DNA of 32,595 nucleotides from L227-5C sp038209275. GTDB lineage: Bacteria; Chloroflexota; Chloroflexia; Chloroheliales; Chloroheliaceae. The stretch covers positions 1-32,595 of the forward strand of contig JBBQXW010000041.1 in the NCBI GenBank assembly GCA_038209275.1, in the 5' to 3' direction. Positions within the stretch are counted from its first letter, which is position 1. The number at the start of each line of letters is the position of its first letter. Position numbers and translations under genes: made by a program. This document shows, in pieces, positions 17,065-24,150 of this stretch. The notes beneath the pieces were generated by a model. The model saw only the letters and a list, made by a program, of their open reading frames with translations. It searched no databases and had not been told where the DNA came from.

Positions 17065-19008
17065 CTAACGACACGTGGTAACACCTTTAATTATAATACA
17101 AACGGTTGGCGGCACTGGCGTTGGCCTAACAGGTGTTGGTGTATTATTAACAGGCACCGGCGTTGGTGGTTGTGGTGGCGGCGTTGGCCTAACAGGTGTT
17201 GGCGTATTTATTGGTCCTGATCCGCCAGCAGGAGGCGGGGTGTTAATTCTTATAGTCGCTGTAGGTGGTGTTAATTCTTTACAGCGTGCCTCCACCGCTG
17301 CCTTCTTATCATCGCTCAAATCCATTGCTCTGGCTCTATTACATATCAAGTCCTGGGCAGTGGCTTTGTCATTATTAGAATCCAGGATACCAGCGAATTG
17401 GAAATAAGCGTCCAAAAGAATATCCCGGATGTCTCGAAAACCTTTGTCCAGGCCGTAAAGCTTTTCCAGCGTAGGCACGGCGGCACCCCAATTTTTATCT
17501 TTGGCAAAGATAGTTGCGCCCTCGCGGTACAAATTGGCCCTCTCCAACAGTGCTTGATAATCGTCGGAGGGGCCTTCGCTCAGGCACTTTTGAAGGTACT
17601 CTATCCCTTTTCCAATATCAGCGTTACGAGCCTGGTCGTCACCATAGCGGCAATACACATCTACCGCCTGGGAACGGACTTCGTCTGGCTTCGGCGGGTT
17701 TTGAATATCTTTTAGTTTGTCTACGAGCTGGGCAGCCAATTCAAAGTTACCGGCTTGTTTAGCATCCTCTATCTGTTTGAGCAAACTTGCGAATAGGTCT
17801 GGCGTTGCTGTTGCGGTAGGAGCAACAGTCGTAGCAGCCGGCGTTGTAATCGGCGCTGCAATTCGCTGGGTGGGTGCAGCAGTTCGAGCGGTTGGTAAGG
17901 GTGAAACCAATGGTGTTGTAGTTACAGTAATAGAACCGGCTACGCCAAGTGGACCTTTACCATCACTAGGCTTAATAGATAGGGTAAATAAAAGTATGCC
18001 TAATAGCACTACTGCCAGGATTGGCACTGCTATTAACCACAGCCGCTTAGTCTTTTCTGCCCATAATCCTTTTACAAATGTAGTTGATTTCCCTGCCCAT
18101 AGAATTGATTTTTCTTTGAAGGTAGGTTCGGGAGGTAGGGGTGGTGGTGGGCTTACCACTACTCCTAACGGCAAAACCCCGCCATTTTTTGCCAGGTAGC
18201 GTTGAATATCCTGGGTCATTTCTGCAATATTTTGATAGCGTTTGGTGGGTTCTTTGGCGAGAGCTTTTTGAACTATTTGGTCAGCTTTAAATCGGCGAGC
18301 TTTGGGGTCTACATCTGGCAAGCTAACCGGGGTTTGCTCACAGTGCATTTGTTTCAAATCAAAAGTGGTAGCGGCAACAAACGGAGGTCGCCCGCTTAGC
18401 ATTTCGTAGAGTACAACTCCGAGAGAATAAAGATTACTACTTTCTGTCGGCACATCCCCAGCGGCTTCTTCAGCCGATTCGTAATAGACCGTATCCAATA
18501 CGGCGCTATCAAGTTTAGCCTGGTTAAAGTGCGGCCGGTCAATGCCAACATCTACAATTTTGAGTTCATTTTGGGGAGTTATAATTAAATTACTGGGTTT
18601 AATTTTCAACCAATAAACTTGTTTTTCGTGAGCTGTTTTTAACGCCTTCAGAATATCTAGTGCTACACTAAAAGCTTCCTGGGGGGTGAAAGGCTTACCT
18701 CGCTTTTCTAAAAGCGAGTCCAAACGTATACCTTCTACATACTCGCAGATGGCAAAAGCTACCCCGGCAGCTTCGCCCGATTCATTTACCCAGGCAATTT
18801 GTGGGGATTGCAGTGTTTTAAGGTCAGATACTGTCTGCTCAAAGTCTTTTACGTAATCTGAATCAGGGCTATGCAGCATCCTGATAGTTAAATAGCTCTG
18901 GCTGCCTTTATCGTTAACTTCGGCACTATATATAGTGATAAAAGGGCCATTCTCTAACTCTCGCAGATTTTGATAACGCTTCTGGAGAACGTCTGGTACA
19001 ATATTCAT
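17065..19008 (-). CDS. Membrane pseudokinase with extracytoplasmic TPR-like and Pro/Thr-rich region
   Basis: A 647-residue protein. Residues about 11-270 are kinase-like (YSLGVVLYEMLSGRPPF is classic) but inactive by key residues: the ATP lysine position is Arg43 (TIRML), HRDLKPSN is WLKIKPSN (133-140) with no catalytic Asp, and DFG is DVG (153-155). A Pro-rich juxtamembrane stretch and one transmembrane helix (about 323-343) follow. Outside are a Thr/Pro/Ala-rich linker (about 361-405), a helical TPR-like part (about 405-590) and a second Pro/Thr-rich tail with repeated TPTPVRPTP, ending CIIIKGVTTCR. This pseudokinase-TM-outer-helical order parallels EssB/YukC of Firmicutes type VII systems, though similarity is architectural only. 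It opens the secretion operon; AGGAC precedes the ATG by about 7 nt. Confidence 0.85.
   Translation of the reverse strand: MNIVPDVLQKRYQNLRELENGPFITIYSAEVNDKGSQSYLTIRMLHSPDSDYVKDFEQTVSDLKTLQSPQIAWVNESGEAAGVAFAICEYVEGIRLDSLLEKRGKPFTPQEAFSVALDILKALKTAHEKQVYWLKIKPSNLIITPQNELKIVDVGIDRPHFNQAKLDSAVLDTVYYESAEEAAGDVPTESSNLYSLGVVLYEMLSGRPPFVAATTFDLKQMHCEQTPVSLPDVDPKARRFKADQIVQKALAKEPTKRYQNIAEMTQDIQRYLAKNGGVLPLGVVVSPPPPLPPEPTFKEKSILWAGKSTTFVKGLWAEKTKRLWLIAVPILAVVLLGILLFTLSIKPSDGKGPLGVAGSITVTTTPLVSPLPTARTAAPTQRIAAPITTPAATTVAPTATATPDLFASLLKQIEDAKQAGNFELAAQLVDKLKDIQNPPKPDEVRSQAVDVYCRYGDDQARNADIGKGIEYLQKCLSEGPSDDYQALLERANLYREGATIFAKDKNWGAAVPTLEKLYGLDKGFRDIRDILLDAYFQFAGILDSNNDKATAQDLICNRARAMDLSDDKKAAVEARCKELTPPTATIRINTPPPAGGSGPINTPTPVRPTPPPQPPTPVPVNNTPTPVRPTPVPPTVCIIIKGVTTCR
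17118..17212 (-). repeat. Coding direct repeat for the TPTPVRPTP tail
   Basis: A segment of about 31 bp beginning GGCGTTGGCCTAACAGGTGT occurs at 17118-17148 and again at 17180-17212, with one substitution and a small insertion. It encodes the duplicated Pro/Thr-rich motif at the end of the membrane pseudokinase and could vary in copy number. Confidence 0.7.
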
Positions 19009-19311
19009 GCTACAGTCCTAATTAGAATGTATGATTCTAGTAAAGAAAAGCAGTTTATCTAATAATTCATCTAAAAGTTATAAATAACAATAAGACTTTT
19101 AAATGTAGGTTCTGAAGTTTTCACCGCTTGCTTGAAATATTGGTGATATACTGCGGAACCCTTATGACAAACTACCCAAATCAACTTACCAAAATCATTG
19201 GTTGGAGCTTTAGTCTATTTACTATTAAAGCTAAATGGAAATTACCTGGGACCCTGATTATTAACCCGCGAAAATAGGAAATTGTTTGTGTAATTTTATT
19301 ACATTAAACTT
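19009..19311 (-). other. Long untranslated leader of the secretion operon
   Basis: About 300 bp between the predicted promoter and the first start codon of the secretion operon. It is AT-rich, has no credible gene on either strand, and no recognised riboswitch was seen. It may hold regulatory structure or remnants of decayed sequence. Confidence 0.4.
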
Positions 19312-19339
19312 ATTATAGCACGGGTTGAAAAATGTGCAA
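19312..19339 (-). promoter_or_regulatory. Predicted promoter of the secretion operon
   Basis: On the minus strand TTGCAC (19339-19334) is followed after 16 nt by TATAAT (19317-19312), with TGC directly before it forming an extended -10. It lies past the end of brxL, about 300 bp before the membrane pseudokinase gene, so it would uncouple the secretion operon from BREX transcription. Read by eye, sigma-70 consensus. Confidence 0.6.
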
Positions 19340-19349
19340 GCTAAATTTG

Positions 19350-19412
19350 TATCTTTTTCAGGCAATTACAAGAGCAATATCTGGGATGGCGCACACATTG
19401 GTGAAAAAGATA
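19350..19412. repeat. 11-bp inverted repeat after brxL
   Basis: TATCTTTTTCA at 19350-19360 is the exact reverse complement of TGAAAAAGATA at 19402-19412, with 41 nt between. It sits 42 bp beyond the brxL stop. It might be a long-loop terminator, a protein-binding site or part of a decayed element; the large spacing argues against a standard intrinsic terminator. Confidence 0.4.
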
Positions 19413-19453
19413 TTTATAAATTTCACTTTTTTGTGTGACTAAATTTCCTGTTA

Positions 19454-21499
19454 CTAATCTATCAGCGCCTTGAGCAGGGCTTCCCTGGCATCCGAGTAAT
19501 AAAATACGGTTAACTTCATTGCCATATCATCTGACAAATCGTTGAGTTGCCGTCGGGCGGAGATGGGAATTAGAAGAGTGGTTGCCCCCTTTTCAACGGC
19601 TAATTCTGCCACGTTTACGGCGTTGTAAATCGGATCGAGGCCACCGCCCAGATTTAGACCGCCGACTGCAACAATCCCACCTTTCAGGCTTTTGCCCAAA
19701 AGTGAGCTACAAAAGGCCATAAGCGCGGGTAAGCCCAAAAATGAGCCGCTTTTGGGGCTATCGAAGGCGCGTAACTGGACAGTAAATTCATGCTGGCGTG
19801 GGTCGCGATCACCCACCAGTTTTTTGGCCTGAGTCAAAAGATTTTGCTCGGCGTACTTTACGCTTTCGCGGAACGGGCCAGGGGCTGGTATATTGATAAT
19901 TTTTACGCCTGTTCCCGGCCCTTCGTTCACATCTATCCGATAAAGACCGGGCGCTTCATCTGGCCCTCCGGCACTGATAGCCCAGACCTGTCCCGGCGGC
20001 AACGGGTCGCTGCCGATAGCTTCTTCGCTTTGGAGTTCGGGGGTAGCAACAAACTGCTCGACTCCGTCATCGCCCATCTGGTAGCTAAAGTGGGTATTGC
20101 GGAATTCGGCACTACCAATTCGTTTTTGTTGTTCTTTCACCCGGCGGCGACATTCCAGAGCTAACCGCACGGCCCATTCTATATCCTCTTCTCGCAAATA
20201 CATTTCCCGGTTTGGATAGAGCAATTTTAGCAGGCCATTGACGGTACGATTGACGGCGGTAGTATCACGACCACTAAGCGCACCGCCATAATTTACCCGT
20301 CCCCGAATATTGGTTATCGGGTTTTCCACCCGGAGTTGCGCCCAGCATTCGGAGAGAAAATCGCTGACCAGACCAAAATGTTTGGTGAACAGGGAAGAAT
20401 CGAGCTTTGGTACATCCCAACCGGGGAGGTAAGCATGAATTCTATCCATGAAAGCGGTGTCGTTACGCATTTCGGGCGGTAATGGGCCAAAAAGATGACC
20501 GACACGCTGCTGGTGCGCCACATCTACCTCAAAATTGCCGACCATCACAATGCTGCCACTGGCCCGAATGCTCTCGCGTCCCCGGCTGAACTCGCCCGAC
20601 TCCATGTAGCCCTTCATGATGTTTACGCCGTCTTTCTGGTCGAAAGATACGCCCGAAACTTCATCAAAGCAGACCACATCATACTGGCAAACCAGGCCAC
20701 GCTGCCCGTTAGCGTTATTGACAAACATACGCGCAACGGTGGCTTTGCCGCCCGAAACCAGGTGCGAATAAGGCGAAACTTGCTGAAAAAGGTGCGATTT
20801 ACCCGTACCACGTGGGCCAAGCTCTACCATGTTGTAGTTGCGTTCCACAAAAGGAACCATTCGCAGGAGCAGCACATCCTGGGCGCGAGGGGAGAGCATG
20901 GCGGGTTCAAAACCGACGCTTCGGAGGAGAAACTGCTTCCATTCTTCGATGGTAAATTGTTCCCGCCCGCCTGCCATATCTTCCAGCACGGTGCGTTTGG
21001 AGAGCTGGATGGGCCGGACTGCCGTGATACCAAAAGGTCGTCCGGCCTTTTCCAGCGCAATCGCCGCATCATATTCCAGTTGAATTTCGGCATAGAAACC
21101 GCCCGTCAGCATCCGTTCGTTAGCCTGTACCGTTTCGGTATCCACTCGAACATCGTTCAGGCGCAGGCTGGGCAGGGTAGCCAGGTAGGAGTCGGTAGCG
21201 GTATCCAGGCGGGCGGTTATCAAATCAATCAGCTTGACCGAACCGTGTTCCCTGGCTCTGGATTTGAACAATTCTTCTTCGCCAGGACGGATGGTGCGCT
21301 CCCGCATTTGCCGCTCGACTACACTCAAACCTTCGGCTATTTCGGTTTCATCGGTGCTGGCACAGTAGCGGCCCAGCAAAAATTCTCCGACGTAAGTCGG
21401 CACTGGATATTGTCCTCTAAAGCGTAATGCCAGGTCTTTGCGGACAATATAACCATCGAAAGCACGCGCCGCCAGTTGGTCGAGTGCGTCGAGTTCCAT
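19454..21499 (-). CDS. brxL: BREX protein BrxL (AAA+ ATPase with Lon-like C-terminal domain)
   Basis: A 681-residue BrxL. In type 1 BREX it is a ring-forming AAA+ protein needed for blocking phage replication. The N-terminal about 200 residues are the BrxL-specific region (LDALDQLAARAFDGYIVRKDL opening, split by eye). The ATPase core has GPRGTGKS (228-235), CFDE with D279/E280 and a conserved VMVGNFEVD sensor stretch. The C-terminal about 140 residues resemble the Lon protease domain (LRAFDSPKSGSFLGLPALMAF, GGIVAVGGLNLGGGLDPI, LLIPISARRQL), but the Lon catalytic lysine position, expected after GGL, reads Asp. It is the last gene of the operon, 19 bp after pglZ; AAGGAAGG precedes the ATG. Confidence 0.93.
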   Translation of the reverse strand: MELDALDQLAARAFDGYIVRKDLALRFRGQYPVPTYVGEFLLGRYCASTDETEIAEGLSVVERQMRERTIRPGEEELFKSRAREHGSVKLIDLITARLDTATDSYLATLPSLRLNDVRVDTETVQANERMLTGGFYAEIQLEYDAAIALEKAGRPFGITAVRPIQLSKRTVLEDMAGGREQFTIEEWKQFLLRSVGFEPAMLSPRAQDVLLLRMVPFVERNYNMVELGPRGTGKSHLFQQVSPYSHLVSGGKATVARMFVNNANGQRGLVCQYDVVCFDEVSGVSFDQKDGVNIMKGYMESGEFSRGRESIRASGSIVMVGNFEVDVAHQQRVGHLFGPLPPEMRNDTAFMDRIHAYLPGWDVPKLDSSLFTKHFGLVSDFLSECWAQLRVENPITNIRGRVNYGGALSGRDTTAVNRTVNGLLKLLYPNREMYLREEDIEWAVRLALECRRRVKEQQKRIGSAEFRNTHFSYQMGDDGVEQFVATPELQSEEAIGSDPLPPGQVWAISAGGPDEAPGLYRIDVNEGPGTGVKIINIPAPGPFRESVKYAEQNLLTQAKKLVGDRDPRQHEFTVQLRAFDSPKSGSFLGLPALMAFCSSLLGKSLKGGIVAVGGLNLGGGLDPIYNAVNVAELAVEKGATTLLIPISARRQLNDLSDDMAMKLTVFYYSDAREALLKALID

Positions 21500-21518
21500 A
21501 AACCAGCCTTCCTTTTCC

Positions 21519-23879
21519 TTATCCCCCTACTGTAGTTGTCACCTGTTTGATTATTTTGCCGTCCGAAGCAAGCAGTACGATATGGACGGCTTCGCCTTCC
21601 CGCTCTTCATCTGTCACCAGCACCGAGAAGACTCCATCCGGCCCGGCCTGTTTTGCCGCCTGCACGATGGAAGTATTTGGGTCGTTGGCTTTGCTGCGAA
21701 TGTCCAGACTTGTTTCGGCAGCTACATCTCCGCTTATTTTAACCGCGCAGCGCAATCTACGCCAATTAATGCTCTCTATCTCGATTGGTTTGACCTGTTC
21801 TCCACCTGGTCGGGTTACGGTCAACAGTGGCACAATACATTCTTGCGGGCTGAGGCCACCGTGTTCGTATTCTTTGCCCGCCTCGTAGCAACAAATACCC
21901 GGCGCTAAAGCTATCGGCACATTTTTATCCCAGTGCCACCCCACCGTTTGCTGGTCGGTGATAGAACCTTCTTTCAGCCGGGCGCAGCGTCCTTTTCGGA
22001 TTACGGTCAAGTGTTCGGGCAATTCGGCTTTGGGCAAATTCCCCGGCAAAAGTAGCCAGCCATGGTCGGTCACGACGATTACTTTTTGCCAGCCCCAGGC
22101 CAATAGCTGGTTTATGCGTTCTTCCAGTTCGCGCACTTCTTGCTCGATATAGCGGGCCAGTTTCCATTCGTGAGTATGACCATATTCGTCAATCTTGCCA
22201 CATTCCGTCCAGGCTTTGCCCGCCGGGTCGCCTAAATCCTGGTTTTTGAGTACCTGATAGCCGGTTTGCTGCAAGAGCTTTTGCAAAACGGTAATATTCA
22301 CGGTTGAGCCGGTAGCGCTGACCGCCGGTTCTAGCTTCGATTGGTTCTGCCCGGTGATAAGCGCCGCTACCGGCGAAACGGCGGGTTTGGCGGTGGAGGT
22401 AACGGTGGGCAGGGCCGAGAGATGCGGTTTAATCTGACATTCCAGCCCACGCTTTGCCAGAGCCGCCGCCAGTCTTTGCCCGACATCGAAGCGCAAGCCA
22501 TCGCTAAATAGTACGCAGGTTCCGGCCTCTGGCGCTGGTAACTGGCCCACCGGGTATTCCCAGGCCGCTTTGACCGCTTTTTGCATAGCAAGTGCGCCGC
22601 GTTCCAGCCAGGGACGGTAGAGCGCCGTAATCATAGCCTTGACCGCCATTTCGTTCGGCCCGGTCTCGACACCCGCCAGGGCATCCAGCATTGCAGCATC
22701 GGCCTGCCAGCCTTTGTTGGCATACGCCTCCACTATATCCGCCACCGTCGCGCCGCCGACGGCCTGCTCAGTTTCAGAGGCCAGCCGCGAAAGCGGTTCG
22801 AGGGCGGTTGCCAGGGGCGAAAGCCCAAGTTTGGCCCAGACCCAGTTGCGCCGCCCGCCGTGTTCCTGCTCCAATTCCTGAAGGGCCGAGCGCGCCTGTT
22901 CCGGCAGTTTTTCTTTCAAGGCGGTCAGCGTTTCGCGCAACTGATTTTCGGCGGTCTCGTTATCTTGAGGCCAGCTTTCGGCAAGCTGCGGAAAAAGTTC
23001 GTGCGGTTGGGCTGGTTTGGCCCGGCGCAATAAACCCGGCAAATTCGGGTAACTTTGCGGCGCTTCGGCAAAACGCTGCCAGACCGTTTTCCAGCTATCC
23101 TGGCGCTGGCCCAACAGGGTGGCGGCGGTCACTTCGCCGTCTTTTTCGGGGTCAAAACCGTACTTGCGCTGGCACAGGCCGCAGAAAGAATCCCATTCGG
23201 GTTTGGAAGTGCGCTTAATATACCCCGCCGGGTCGTTTAGCCAGAGCAACAGACTGCGTACTTCGTCCGGGTTCAACAGCGCATCAAAGAAGGAGGCCCG
23301 CAAAGGCGCTTCTTTTTTTAGCCGGGCGATTGGCTCGTCTGCCAGCTTCAAGAGGGCGCGGAGCAAGGCTTCTCTGGTGGCGTTATCCGGGCCAACTTCC
23401 AGGCCCAGCCCGCCTTCGCTGGCCTGCATGAAAGCTGGAATCGTCCATTCCTTGCCGTTTTTGTGGTTCCAGAAGACCCCGCGATATTGCAGTTCCGCCA
23501 GGGGTTGGAGCGCTTTGGGACATTCTTCCACCGCCCGTAGCTCGGCCTTGCTGATGCCGGGCAGATAGATAATCGGGGTGGTATCTTCCGGCAAAAGCTC
23601 CGCCGTGCCGGGCAAGGTGCGTTCCAACATGCAGCGCAGCCAGTAGGCCGGGCCAATCAGCGCGGCGGGTTGGTACGGCCCAAAGGTCAGGATGGGCAAT
23701 TTCTCGCGCAGCAAAGGCAGCAAGCTCTCCCACTGCCGCTCTTTGTCCGGCCACAACACCGCGACGGGCGCGGCCTGGTCGTTGCGGTTATAGTTCCCGG
23801 CTCGCCGCAAAGCCTCGACCAGTGCTTCTAAAAAGGTCAGGCTGCTACCAGAAGGCGGGTTAATTGGAATTGAACTCAT
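21519..23879 (-). CDS. pglZ: BREX-1 phosphatase-superfamily protein PglZ (type B)
   Basis: A 786-residue PglZ. The family belongs to the alkaline phosphatase superfamily and is essential to BREX, acting with PglX. The N-terminal part (FLEALVEALRRAG, LPEDTTPIIYLPG, ELQYRGVFW) matches the BREX-1 type B subgroup as I recall it. The PglZ core has SDGLRFD with D460 and D465, and VVTDHGW with D605/H606, the expected metal-binding residues. A C-terminal beta domain of about 110 residues follows (RCAVKISGDV, VFSVLVTDEEREGE). The gene is strongly GC-rich. It is separated from pglX by 271 bp that hold a palindromic repeat, so it may depend on read-through or an unrecognised promoter; its ribosome-binding site is weak (only AGG near the ATG). 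Confidence 0.92.
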   Translation of the reverse strand: MSSIPINPPSGSSLTFLEALVEALRRAGNYNRNDQAAPVAVLWPDKERQWESLLPLLREKLPILTFGPYQPAALIGPAYWLRCMLERTLPGTAELLPEDTTPIIYLPGISKAELRAVEECPKALQPLAELQYRGVFWNHKNGKEWTIPAFMQASEGGLGLEVGPDNATREALLRALLKLADEPIARLKKEAPLRASFFDALLNPDEVRSLLLWLNDPAGYIKRTSKPEWDSFCGLCQRKYGFDPEKDGEVTAATLLGQRQDSWKTVWQRFAEAPQSYPNLPGLLRRAKPAQPHELFPQLAESWPQDNETAENQLRETLTALKEKLPEQARSALQELEQEHGGRRNWVWAKLGLSPLATALEPLSRLASETEQAVGGATVADIVEAYANKGWQADAAMLDALAGVETGPNEMAVKAMITALYRPWLERGALAMQKAVKAAWEYPVGQLPAPEAGTCVLFSDGLRFDVGQRLAAALAKRGLECQIKPHLSALPTVTSTAKPAVSPVAALITGQNQSKLEPAVSATGSTVNITVLQKLLQQTGYQVLKNQDLGDPAGKAWTECGKIDEYGHTHEWKLARYIEQEVRELEERINQLLAWGWQKVIVVTDHGWLLLPGNLPKAELPEHLTVIRKGRCARLKEGSITDQQTVGWHWDKNVPIALAPGICCYEAGKEYEHGGLSPQECIVPLLTVTRPGGEQVKPIEIESINWRRLRCAVKISGDVAAETSLDIRSKANDPNTSIVQAAKQAGPDGVFSVLVTDEEREGEAVHIVLLASDGKIIKQVTTTVGG

Positions 23880-23960
23880 AACCTAAAATTACTCTTTTCT
23901 GTTGCAGGCTAATGCTCCCTGTAGCAAGTCAGGTCTGTGGTTTTCAAAAACCATGCGCGT

Positions 23961-23995
23961 CAACCTAAAACTTTAAGCCCGAAATTGGTAGGTTG
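23961..23995. repeat. Short inverted repeat between pglX and pglZ
   Basis: CAACCTA (23961-23967) and TAGGTTG (23989-23995) form a 7-bp stem with a 21-nt loop, 48 bp before the larger palindromic repeat. Possibly the edge of the same or another dispersed element; weak on its own. Confidence 0.35.
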
Positions 23996-24043
23996 AGCAA
24001 GCACGCTCGGCACTCACCCACAATGCAGATTTGGGTTCAAATA

Positions 24044-24109
24044 CCCGGACATGAATGTCCGGGCTAAGAAATAAATCAGCCTTTTTTAGCCCGGACATTC
24101 ATGTCCGGG
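24044..24109. repeat. Nested palindromic repeat element
   Basis: Two 24-bp arms, 24044-24067 and 24086-24109, are exact reverse complements separated by 18 nt. Each arm is itself nearly palindromic (CCCGGACAT and ATGTCCGGG around GA or TC), so the element can fold as one long hairpin or as two cruciform-like hairpins. It lies in the 271-bp gap between pglX and pglZ, which otherwise holds no gene. It looks like a dispersed REP/MITE-type repeat and could modulate pglZ expression. Confidence 0.8.
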
Positions 24110-24150
24110 TTCAGATTGCCCACCACTACTCTACCACGTCAGCCTTTCTC

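Noticed and set aside
20495..21427. Long open frame (310 codons) on the plus strand inside brxL
   Set aside because: It is antisense to a clearly conserved protein, and its translation shows no domain; long shadow frames are common opposite GC-rich genes.
22581..23568. Several plus-strand open frames opposite pglZ
   Set aside because: They overlap each other and a well-supported pglZ, are Arg/Pro-rich and lack ribosome-binding sites, as expected of shadows.
24044..24109. CRISPR repeats
   Set aside because: Only two arms in inverted orientation with an 18-nt centre; no direct repeats with regular spacers and no cas genes in the window.
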